In this document: positions 35,020 through 42,390 of the stretch, piece after piece
How positions within the stretch are numbered: position 1 is the first letter of the stretch
Layout of the letters: every line of letters starts with the position of its first letter
Origin: Caldora sp965222765
GTDB taxonomy: Bacteria > Cyanobacteriota > Cyanobacteriia > Cyanobacteriales > Coleofasciculaceae
Direction: 5' to 3'
Assembly: GCA_965222765.1 (NCBI GenBank)
Contig: CBDCVG010000093.1
Location: 186,001 to 250,000 of the forward strand
DNA length: 64,000 nucleotides
The notes under the pieces: generated by a model
What the model was told of the DNA's origin: nothing
What the model saw: only the letters and a program-made list of their open reading frames with translations
The model's database searches: none
Made by a program: the position numbers and the translations under genes

Positions 35020-36288
35020 TTATTCAGGGTTCGGCTTATCCGGGATTTTTAAGCGGCTAGCCAACCCAAAGAAACCAACGACACCGAAACCAAGCAAAAT
35101 AAGGCTGTTTAGTAGACCGTTGTAATCATTCGTTACATACCACACCAAAGCAGCAATGGAAGGTGCGAATGCCTTGATGATCTTAACGGGCATATTCATT
35201 GCCCCATTGATTACTCCATAGGTGGATGGTGTCAGGAGTTCAGGTACAGCTATACCTTTAATAATGGTCATCGTTCCGGTGGCTGCACCAAACGCGGTGG
35301 CAAAGGGAATAAGCACCCAAAAAACAGAAGGCAAAAATGCAAATCCAGCGAAGACAATAGGCAAAACCGACGCTACTAATACACCAAGTTTACCCATCGA
35401 TATTGTGTTGGAAAACATCCATATCAAAGACCGTCCAGCAACCTGGGCGGGGCCGAGAATAGCGACTAGAATAACAACCTCGCTTGACGGCAATCCTTTT
35501 TCGATCAGCATAGGGTACAAGTGAAATTTGAAGGCTGTGGTTGCTCCTGCAAAAAGAGAAAAGCACAGCAGTAATGCCCAAAAAATCGGTTGACGTATTG
35601 CCCATTTGATGCCTTGTTTTGGTTTGGCTTTCAGTGGCTTATTATGCACTGCCATGTTGTGTTTACACTGTTTTTTGCTTGGTAAAGTTTGGTAGATGCC
35701 TGCACATAGGGTCAAATTCACTAAGCCAAGAATGATAAGAACACCACGCCACGTTAAATTTGATAGCAACAATTCGATAACAGGAATGAATATTGTTGCT
35801 GCAAAACCGCCCCATAAGGTGAGAGAAGCGATATACCGCTTTGTATTTTGGGTGTCGAAATTCTTTGCTATAACTGCAAAGGCTGCATCGTATAGTGTTG
35901 CAGCGTGTAGAAACCCAACTCCGGTAAATACAATATAGAACCAGAACAAGGTATTTATTTGTGATCCTGCAATTAAAAACAGTCCTCCGCAGATAGAGCC
36001 TGTGGTCATGACAAGACGGCCGTAGCCTTTGTCGATAGCCATACCAACTGGTATAGCTGATAGTGCTGACAGCAATAATCCAAGCGTCAACGCGCCGTAT
36101 ATTTCGGATTTAAGCCAGCCAAGATCATTCTCGATTGCAGCTGCTATTTGTGGAAAGCTATAAAACAGCGTACCCCAAGAACATATTTGTGCAATACCTA
36201 AAGCGGGAACGGATACCCGACGAGTAATTTTACCCATTGAGCGTGAACCATGTTTTACACCTATGGCTGATTTAGGATGTTTGTCCAT
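35020..36288 (-). CDS. MFS exporter of an arsenic-resistance cluster
   Basis: A 422-residue transporter with about 12 transmembrane segments. The loop 2-3 motif GMAIDKGYGRLVMTTGSICG is a variant of the MFS motif A. The start is set at the ATG at 36288, 8 bp after the flavoprotein stop; a longer frame to 36351 would overlap that gene. Similar MFS genes occur in bacterial ars clusters and export arsenic compounds. Substrate is inferred only from neighbours. No ArsB/Acr3 pump or ArsR repressor is present here. Confidence 0.8.
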   Translation of the reverse strand: MDKHPKSAIGVKHGSRSMGKITRRVSVPALGIAQICSWGTLFYSFPQIAAAIENDLGWLKSEIYGALTLGLLLSALSAIPVGMAIDKGYGRLVMTTGSICGGLFLIAGSQINTLFWFYIVFTGVGFLHAATLYDAAFAVIAKNFDTQNTKRYIASLTLWGGFAATIFIPVIELLLSNLTWRGVLIILGLVNLTLCAGIYQTLPSKKQCKHNMAVHNKPLKAKPKQGIKWAIRQPIFWALLLCFSLFAGATTAFKFHLYPMLIEKGLPSSEVVILVAILGPAQVAGRSLIWMFSNTISMGKLGVLVASVLPIVFAGFAFLPSVFWVLIPFATAFGAATGTMTIIKGIAVPELLTPSTYGVINGAMNMPVKIIKAFAPSIAALVWYVTNDYNGLLNSLILLGFGVVGFFGLASRLKIPDKPNPE

Positions 36289-36295
36289 ACCTTGA

Positions 36296-37627
36296 TTAAC
36301 CGCAACAACTTGCCGCTTGTCGCTCGGCAGGGGTTGGACAACAGACACCACTGGTAGAGATCAGTGGAGGTATATCTTGGTCTTTCTCAGCCTCTTTTTG
36401 TGAAGGCAAAACTAGTTCGACCTTTAATGCCGCGTCATGATCTCCTGCAAGCTCAGCAGCGATTGAGCGTACTTGTTCATAGCCGGTTAGCATCAGAAAG
36501 GAGGGTGCGCGGCCATAAGCTTTTATGCCTACTACATAAACGTTTTTATCGAAGTGAGACAATTCCCCTACGCCATGTGGTTTTACCGAGCCACATGAAT
36601 GAATATTCGGGTCGATTAGCGGAGCTAACTTTGTCGGTGCTTCTACAATTTCATCTATATCGAGGCGGATTTCACGCAATATGCTCAGGTCAGGCCGGAA
36701 GCCGTTAGCAACAACGATACGATCAACTTCGATAGTGTTTTGTTCACCATCAACCAAAGTATCGAGCAATAGTCCACTATCGGTTTTCTCAATCCGCGAG
36801 ACTTGTAGCGGGACTAAAACTTCCAGTTCCCCAGCTTCAATGGCTTCTTTTGCGGCCATCCCTAATTTGGCACGAGCTGGCAATCGGTTGTTGATGCCGC
36901 TTCCAGTCAATTTATCTAATTTATTGCTACGCATACCCCAATAAATTTTAGTATCAGGATTTGCTGCGCGTAAGGTCATCATTTCCAAGATGACATTGAT
37001 TGCGGAATGACCACCGCCTAAGACCAGTGTTCGCTTACCTTCATATTGAGCGCGATCTGCATTGGCTATGTCGGGGATGCCATAGGCGATCGTGTCTTGA
37101 TTTTGACTTTCGCCCGGTACAGGTAAACCATCGAGGCCAATAGGATTTGGGTTGTACCATGTGCCGGACGCATCTATCACAGATTTACTGTGTAACACAT
37201 GATGTTCATTGTCGGGTGTTTTATAGTGGACGGTGAAATCCGCCTCATCACGCGCTGTTGAAGAAGACTTGTTGTGTGCTTGTTTAGATACACCAATGAC
37301 TTCTGCGTTGTAGATAATGGCGTTTTTCAGTTCCGGCGTAGCGGCAGCAGGTTGTAGATATTGCTCAACAATTTCACGTCCGGTTGGTAGCTTATCCTCA
37401 TCGGGCATCTGCCAGTTGGTATTACCCAACAAACCAACAACAGCTTTATCAACTACGTTTTTCCAAGTGGTGAACACGCTTACATGCCCCCATTCCAACA
37501 TGGAGCTACCAGCGGAATCGCCTTTCTCCAATACAAGGGGGGCAATGCCTCTCGCGTATAGGTGTGCGGCGGCAGCTATACCAACCGGACCAGCCCCGAT
37601 AACAATAACCGGCTTTGTTGTGTTCAT
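36296..37627 (-). CDS. FAD/NAD(P)-dependent monooxygenase-like flavoprotein with cysteine-rich tail
   Basis: 443 residues. The FAD-binding fold is VIVIGAGPVGIAAAAHLYAR at the N-terminus; a second dinucleotide site is RTLVLGGGHSAINVILEM (~190-210). The VVANGFRPDLSILRE segment and YVVGIKAYGRAPSF match the flavin monooxygenase / ArsO-like group found in ars operons. The tail STSGVCCPTPAERQAASCCG has two CC pairs suited to binding As(III) or another thiophilic metal. It is the first gene of the operon, with an AGGAG ribosome-binding site. The reaction is not established. Confidence 0.75.
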   Translation of the reverse strand: MNTTKPVIVIGAGPVGIAAAAHLYARGIAPLVLEKGDSAGSSMLEWGHVSVFTTWKNVVDKAVVGLLGNTNWQMPDEDKLPTGREIVEQYLQPAAATPELKNAIIYNAEVIGVSKQAHNKSSSTARDEADFTVHYKTPDNEHHVLHSKSVIDASGTWYNPNPIGLDGLPVPGESQNQDTIAYGIPDIANADRAQYEGKRTLVLGGGHSAINVILEMMTLRAANPDTKIYWGMRSNKLDKLTGSGINNRLPARAKLGMAAKEAIEAGELEVLVPLQVSRIEKTDSGLLLDTLVDGEQNTIEVDRIVVANGFRPDLSILREIRLDIDEIVEAPTKLAPLIDPNIHSCGSVKPHGVGELSHFDKNVYVVGIKAYGRAPSFLMLTGYEQVRSIAAELAGDHDAALKVELVLPSQKEAEKDQDIPPLISTSGVCCPTPAERQAASCCG

Positions 37628-37759
37628 CGTATTTCTCCTAATTGTCGTTCACCCTGTAAGACGAACGCCAAATGAAAAAGACGATGGATTAACTCATATT
37701 TTTTGAGATAAGGTGTAGCTAGCTGCTCACAAATAAGGTAACAAAGCCGAAAATGCTGG
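37628..37759. other. Right edge of the arsenic region
   Basis: 132 bp carrying the promoter of the flavoprotein-MFS-arsH operon (minus strand). No ArsR-type operator palindrome is evident. Confidence 0.4.
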
Positions 37760-38205
37760 TTAGCTACCCCGTTTTGGTATAATTGGTTGCTCACGAACCA
37801 TAGATTGGGCGATCGCAATTAAATCTTCTGCTGTCGCTGCGAAATCCAGAGCACCAACCCCATAGATTTGCCCATCCTGTTGCCAGAGGATATTGTAACT
37901 TTTTTGGTCACCTTCCCCCCACATTAGATGGTAGCCATCCAGGTCAGGGGTTATGGAAATCAAGGAAACTGTTTTTACGTCATCTGATTGAGGGGGCCAA
38001 GAGTAAGTGTCAGGCAGAACCCCCACCGCACCGATGCTACAGGATGGTACTTTACAATTTGGTTCTATGCCGATATTGACCCAAAAGCCTTTGTCATTAG
38101 ATACAAAGTGGGGAAAGAGATCGATGGGGGAATCCGGTAAATGAGCAGGCAATCGCAGGCTGGCTCCTTGGGGAGCTGCTGCCGGATATCGTCAATAATG
38201 GGTTC
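37760..38205 (-). pseudogene. Hypothetical protein, 5'-truncated and frameshifted
   Basis: The frame from 38152 gives MPAHLPDSPIDLFPHFVSND, KGFWVNIGIEP and a beta-rich C-terminus. Upstream, one base removed near 38168 (CTTGGGG) joins it to EPIIDDIRQQLPK followed by GASLRLPAHL, so the native gene extended further. Its original 5' end is replaced at ~38205 by an IS607 transposase fragment. Function unknown. Confidence 0.55.
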
Positions 38206-38280
38206 AAATTTCCACCACCTCCAGGCGGTTCTATAACTCACTCCTACTTTTTTGGCATATTCTGAAAGCTTCATGTCCAC
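38206..38280 (-). pseudogene. IS607-type serine transposase, N-terminal fragment
   Basis: MKLSEYAKKVGVSYRTAWRW plus WK is the MerR-like helix-turn-helix that opens IS607 TnpA (start ATG 38274, or GTG 38280). The serine recombinase catalytic domain is gone; the frame passes directly into the hypothetical gene at ~38205. It is a scar of an IS607 insertion or deletion. Confidence 0.75.
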
Positions 38281-38378
38281 ATTATGACATGAATGACTAT
38301 GAATGACTATATGTTTATTAAAACTTTACGATACATCTTTCTCAATCAGTTGACGTTTTACAGCACATTTCATCTTGG

Positions 38379-38435
38379 TGAGGTACACTCATGTAGGACA
38401 ATATGCTTACCTCATAAGAGTGTTACTGTACCTCA
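38379..38435. other. 57-bp inverted repeat upstream of the kinase fragment
   Basis: TGAGGTACA at 38379-38387 and its exact reverse complement TGTACCTCA at 38427-38435. It may be a former operator or a mobile-element scar. The surrounding 38281-38468 has no gene. Confidence 0.4.
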
Positions 38436-38468
38436 TATACCTGCAATCTGCTGTATCTTGGCGCTAGT

Positions 38469-38858
38469 GTGTTCACCTTACTGTTTGCTTTCATCGTCAT
38501 GGCAGAACAAGCCAGTCGTCGCCAAGCATTAACCATTCACATGGATATCCATTTACCACCCTTACCTCCTCAAATGGGACATCAACTCTACTGCATCATT
38601 CAAGAGGGGCTTACCAATGTCCAGAAACATGCTCAAGCAACTGTAGTGACTTTGACTGGGAAGCAAGATGCTGACTCTATTAAGGTAACCCTTCACGATA
38701 ATGGTAAAGGATTAAATCCCCATGCTATGCATGACGGTTTTGGATTAAGGGGAATGCAAGAACGGAGCAAAATTCTTGGAGGAAAATTAACGATTCAGAG
38801 TGGAGCAGGTCAGGGAACATCCTTGCAAATCATAATTCCTTGTCCTTTAGATAGATAA
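38469..38858 (+). pseudogene. NarL/LiaS-type sensor histidine kinase, C-terminal remnant
   Basis: About 130 codons remain. The ATPase domain of the HisKA_3 class is visible: YCIIQEGLTNVQKHAQATVV (N-box), DNGKGLNPHA (G1), GFGLRGMQERSKILGGKLTI and GQGTSLQIIIP (G2). The sensor region and the phospho-accepting histidine are missing, and upstream lie an IS607 scar and an inverted repeat. It pairs with the broken response regulator that follows 95 bp downstream. Confidence 0.8.
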
Positions 38859-38953
38859 GATGATTAGCACACCACAGGTACAAAAAACTAACACCTAACA
38901 CCAACTAGCATATCCCGCTTTAACTAGCATATCCCGCTTTAAGTCGATAGCTG

Positions 38954-39081
38954 ATGATTCGATTACTTCTAGCCGATGATCAAAAGTTATTCCGTCAGGC
39001 ATTAGCGTCTCTGTTAGCCTTAGAAGATGACATGGAAGTCATTGGGCAAGCTCAGGATGGATTAGAGGTGATTAATCTTAC
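38954..39081 (+). pseudogene. NarL-family response regulator, 5' part (interrupted by IS)
   Basis: MIRLLLADDQKLFRQALASL, LALEDDMEVIGQAQDGLEVI: the first two-fifths of a receiver with the acidic pair Asp9-Asp10. It is cut at 39081 by the IS608-like element. It continues at 40784: joining the two restores DGLEVINLTQSLHPDVILMD in frame. Confidence 0.85.
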
Positions 39082-39213
39082 CTTAATGTCGGCAGAAGGC
39101 TCCCGCTATAACCGAGGCGGATTGATCGAGGCGTAGCCGAGTACCGCCAATGGTTTAGCGGTGAGATGAATGCCGACCAGCTAACAATTGAGCGGCAGGG
39201 AATCCAAATAATT

Positions 39214-39431
39214 AGGGCTTGCTGAATAAGTCGTAACTTTCGGGTTTGAATAGGTGGTAGGTGGTAGGTGGCAGGTGGTAGGTAAGGGAAAGAGGTGGTA
39301 GGTGTTAGGGATTTTTGACTTACGGTGCAAGGAAATTGAGCCAAAAGATACAATTTCCTTGCACGCCTGCTAGGCATAAAATGATTGAAAGCAAAGTATG
39401 GTATAGTTTACACACTTTTGCAGCAAGCCCT
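39214..39431. repeat. 218-bp MITE nested in the IS, with AATT target duplication
   Basis: Perfect 11-bp terminal inverted repeats AGGGCTTGCTG and CAGCAAGCCCT, flanked by AATT on both sides (39210-39213 and 39432-39435). The interior has a GTGGTAG heptamer array and an inner inverted repeat (GCAAGGAAATTG ... CAATTTCCTTGC). Related ends occur at 60294 and 20693. It has no coding capacity. Confidence 0.85.
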
Positions 39432-39478
39432 AATTATACCTGTATTCGCAGTGGGTAACAGATGTTATGCTTGGTCTC

Positions 39479-40759
39479 ATGCTAGTAATTGAAGCCAAGC
39501 TCAAAGGAACCAAAGTTCAGTACAGCAAGTTGGATGAAGCAATCCGAACAGGGCAGTTCATCCGCAACACCTGTTTGCGCTATTGGGAAGATAACAGACG
39601 GGTCACTCGTAACGACCTCCAAAAGCTTTGCGCCCTACTAGCTAAGGACAAACTTGCCCCTTGGGCGAAAAAACTTAACTCCCAAGCAAGGCAGGCTCAC
39701 GCTGATAGGGCATGGTCTGCCATTCAGCGTTTTTATGAAAACTGTAGATTAGGAAAACCCGGTAAAAAAGGCTATCCTCGCTACAAACAATTCAGTCGTT
39801 CCGTCGAGTACAAAAATTCAGGGTGGAAATTGTCTGCTGAGAGAAGGACTATAACTTTCACTGATGGTTTTCAAGTCGGAATGATGGATTTGTGGAGTTC
39901 TAGGGATTTAGTTTGGACCAGGGAAAAACAAATCCGAAGAGTTCGAGTCATAAGACGTGCTGACGGCTACTATGCTCAGTTCTTAGTGGATTGGGATAGA
40001 CGAGAGGAGCATGAATTTCAAGGGAAAATGACGGGAATTGATTTAGGACTAAAAGAGTTCTATACCGATTCCGATGGAAATACTGTTGACAACCCTCGAT
40101 ATTTGAGGAAATCCGAACGAAGATTAAAGATGCTTCAACGTCGGGTTTCCCAGAAACATGTTGAAAAGAAGAAACAGTCTAACAGATACCACAAGGCACG
40201 CAAGGCTTTAGCGAAGCAACATCTGAAGGTAAGTAGACAGCGTGAAGACAAAGCTCGTAAAGATGCTTTGGCGCTAGTTAAGTCGAAAGATTTAATTGTC
40301 TACGAGGACTTGAAGATACAAAACATGGTAAAAAATCACCAGCTAGCTAAATCCATCAGCGATGCATCTTGGTATCGATTCACCAAATGGCTTCAATACT
40401 TTGCCAAAGTGTATGGTGTGATAGTTATTGCTGTAGCGCCTCACAATACAACTGTTGATTGCTCATGTTGTAAGGCGAAGGTGAAGAAAACACTTAGCAC
40501 CAGAACACATAAATGCAGTAGTTGTAAAACGGTATTAGACCGGGACCATAACGCAGCCAAAAACATCTTGAAAAAAGGATTATTGTTATTAGCTGAATAT
40601 TTAAACGGTACTGTAGGGCATACAGAATCCGGAGCCAAAAGCTCGAAAGCGCAGGGAGAAACTGACCTCTGGCTCAAGAACGGAGACGCTCTGGTTCTAA
40701 GTCGGCTCGATGAACTGCGAACCAAGAACTCTTGGGAATCCCCCGCTATACCTCGTTAG
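39479..40759 (+). CDS. tnpB: TnpB RNA-guided endonuclease of the IS608-like element
   Basis: 426 residues from the ATG at 39479 (an ATG at 39467 would add four). The RuvC residues are intact: Asp188 in TGIDLG, Glu276 in IVYEDLKI and Asp356 in LDRDHNAAKN. The zinc ribbon is CSCC ... CSSC. The N-terminus MLVIEAKLKGTKVQYSKLDE AIRT is standard for this TnpB branch. Only distantly similar to the TnpB at 18055. The guide RNA is expected from the gene's 3' end and the right-end hairpin, with the guide beginning CCAATCCC at 40784, and the expected target-adjacent motif TTAC matching the left flank. Confidence 0.92.
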   Translation: MLVIEAKLKGTKVQYSKLDEAIRTGQFIRNTCLRYWEDNRRVTRNDLQKLCALLAKDKLAPWAKKLNSQARQAHADRAWSAIQRFYENCRLGKPGKKGYPRYKQFSRSVEYKNSGWKLSAERRTITFTDGFQVGMMDLWSSRDLVWTREKQIRRVRVIRRADGYYAQFLVDWDRREEHEFQGKMTGIDLGLKEFYTDSDGNTVDNPRYLRKSERRLKMLQRRVSQKHVEKKKQSNRYHKARKALAKQHLKVSRQREDKARKDALALVKSKDLIVYEDLKIQNMVKNHQLAKSISDASWYRFTKWLQYFAKVYGVIVIAVAPHNTTVDCSCCKAKVKKTLSTRTHKCSSCKTVLDRDHNAAKNILKKGLLLLAEYLNGTVGHTESGAKSSKAQGETDLWLKNGDALVLSRLDELRTKNSWESPAIPR

Positions 40760-40783
40760 AGGTTAGCGGAGGGAGGATGTCAA

Positions 40784-41228
40784 CCAATCCCTTCACCCAG
40801 ATGTGATTCTTATGGATGTGCGAATGCCAGTGTGTGATGGTGTGGAAGCCACACGAGCGATTCACGAACAATTTCCCTGGATTCGGATTCTAGTATTAAC
40901 CACATTTGACGAGGATGAATATATCTGGCAATCTTTGCAAGCAGGAGCATTGGGTTACCTACTCAAGAGTACCCCTGCTCATCAGCTAGCAGTAGCTGTA
41001 CGCATGTTACACAACGGTCATTTTCAACTTGGTCCCACCATTGCACCTAAAGTATTAGCTCAACTTCGTCCCCCTCTATCTAACCATAACCGTGAACCTC
41101 TAACCCAGTTAAGCGATCGCGACTTAGAGGTGTTGACATTGATTGGTCAAGGTAAGAACAATAGAGAAATTGCCCAAAATTTCAAGTGGATTTCTATGAA
41201 CCATGAACAAAAATCCCCATGCCTTTAG
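40784..41228 (+). pseudogene. NarL-family response regulator, 3' part (second disruption in the HTH)
   Basis: Continues the receiver: phospho-acceptor Asp in VILMDVRMP, Thr in VLTTFDEDEY, Lys in GYLLKSTPAHQ, then the LuxR-type helix-turn-helix start LTQLSDRDLEVLTLIGQGKN NREIAQ. After NREIAQN the recognition helix is missing and the frame enters an IS end at ~41196. So even if the IS at 39082 were excised, the DNA-binding domain would stay broken. Confidence 0.85.
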
Positions 41229-41245
41229 GCTGGGGAGTATGTCAA
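41196..41245. mobile_element. IS200/IS605 right-end fragment
   Basis: The hairpin TCCCCATGCC-TTTA-GGCTGGGGA (41214-41236) is followed by GTATGTCAA, the same ATGTCAA ending found at the two tnpB elements. No coding part is left. It terminates the response-regulator frame. Confidence 0.6.
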
Positions 41246-41246
41246 A

Positions 41247-41368
41247 GAAAGCGGCGGGAAGCCCATTCCTTTAGGGATGGGAGGGATAGCCGCCCGCCGC
41301 TTGGTTGGCAAGTTATTTGTTATTTGTTTTTTGACAAACAACCAACAACTAACAACAAATAACACGAA
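41247..41368. repeat. Dispersed ~122-bp element, copy B (intact stem)
   Basis: Match to 270-393. Here the outer stem AAGCGGCGGG and CCCGCCGCTT is perfect and encloses the CCCATTCCTTTAGGGATGGG hairpin; an A/C-rich tract follows. Immediately after it (41369-41396) lies another hairpin, ATCCCCCGTG and CCGAGGGAT. It forms the leader of the mlaF-like gene. Confidence 0.7.
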
Positions 41369-41424
41369 ATCCCCCGTGCTTTAGCCGAGGGATGAGTTAA
41401 TTAATCGACTACCCTCAAACCAAA

Positions 41425-42207
41425 ATGACTCAGCCATTGATTGAACTTAAGGGAGTTTCCAAGTCTTTTGGCAGTAACATCATCCTGGATGATGTAGATC
41501 TAAGCATTGCTCGAGGTGATGCACTGGGAATTATTGGTCCTTCTGGTACAGGCAAATCAACAATTTTACGAATTATTGCTGGTTTAGAGCCAGTTGATGC
41601 TGGTGAAATTTATATACAGGGGCAAAAGCGTTCAGGTTTAATTGAAGATGCTAAAGATCCCATTGGCATCGGCATGGTATTCCAACAAGCAGCTTTATTC
41701 GACTCGCTGACAGTAGAGGAAAATGTTGGTTTTTTGCTTTACCAACACTCTAAACTACGACCTAAGCGGATTCGAGAGTTGGTAAATCAAAGTTTAGATA
41801 TGGTGGGGATGTCCGGAGTCGGTAAACTCTATCCGTCAGAGTTATCGGGAGGGATGCGCAAACGGGTTAGTTTTGCTCGTGCAATTATGACAAACCCAGA
41901 AAATCCCCAAGATAACCCAGAAGTATTACTTTACGACGAGCCAACAGCTGGACTTGACCCGATCGCTTCTACAGTAATAGAAGATTTAGTCCGCCATTTG
42001 CGTTCTGAAGATTATGGTTGTAGCACCTACGTCATGGTAACTCACCAAGACAGTACAATTCGTCGTACTACGGATCGGGTTGTTTTTCTCTATGGCGGTA
42101 AGGTACAGTGGCAAGGTGATGTTAGCGAAATTGATACTACGGATAATCCATTAGTGCAACAATTCTTTAGTGCCAGTACCACCGGACCGATTCATGTGGT
42201 TGGTTAA
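41425..42207 (+). CDS. mlaF: ABC transporter ATP-binding protein of an Mla-type lipid transport system
   Basis: 260 residues. Walker A GPSGTGKST, Q-loop GMVFQQAALFDSLTVEENVG, signature LSGGMRKRVSFARAI, Walker B VLLYDEPTAGLDPIAS and switch VMVTHQDS. The AALFDSLTVEENV and SGGMRKRV segments mark the MlaF/TGD3 class that powers retrograde lipid transfer between membranes. The substrate-binding MCE gene follows at 42391; the permease (MlaE/TGD1) is absent from the window. The promoter must lie within or next to the repeat element upstream. Confidence 0.88.
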   Translation: MTQPLIELKGVSKSFGSNIILDDVDLSIARGDALGIIGPSGTGKSTILRIIAGLEPVDAGEIYIQGQKRSGLIEDAKDPIGIGMVFQQAALFDSLTVEENVGFLLYQHSKLRPKRIRELVNQSLDMVGMSGVGKLYPSELSGGMRKRVSFARAIMTNPENPQDNPEVLLYDEPTAGLDPIASTVIEDLVRHLRSEDYGCSTYVMVTHQDSTIRRTTDRVVFLYGGKVQWQGDVSEIDTTDNPLVQQFFSASTTGPIHVVG

Positions 42208-42390
42208 GATAATTAATATAGTAGCTGGACGTTGGTCAATCCTAGTGCGTAGCAACAAACAAGCAATTAGCTGTCATTAATCATTCGTTATTAGTAATTC
42301 GGTTATTCAATTGCCACACTACAACAAATAGCAAGCAACAAATAACAAACAACCATTCAGTTGACAGCTAAGAGCGAAGGGAGGAAAATT

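Larger units (their letters stand above)
39082..40783 (+). mobile_element. IS608-like (IS200/IS605) tnpB-only element inside a response regulator
   Basis: The element follows a TTAC tetranucleotide (39078-39081) and ends in TCAA (40780-40783), the flank and end known for IS608-type transposition. The right end has a hairpin (CCCGCTA ... TTAGCGG with an inner CCTCGTTAGAGG, ~40741-40772). It carries tnpB but no tnpA, and it contains a MITE. Removing exactly 39082-40783 restores the host reading frame without loss or gain. The host gene is therefore interrupted but could be restored if a transposase in trans excised the element. Confidence 0.88.
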
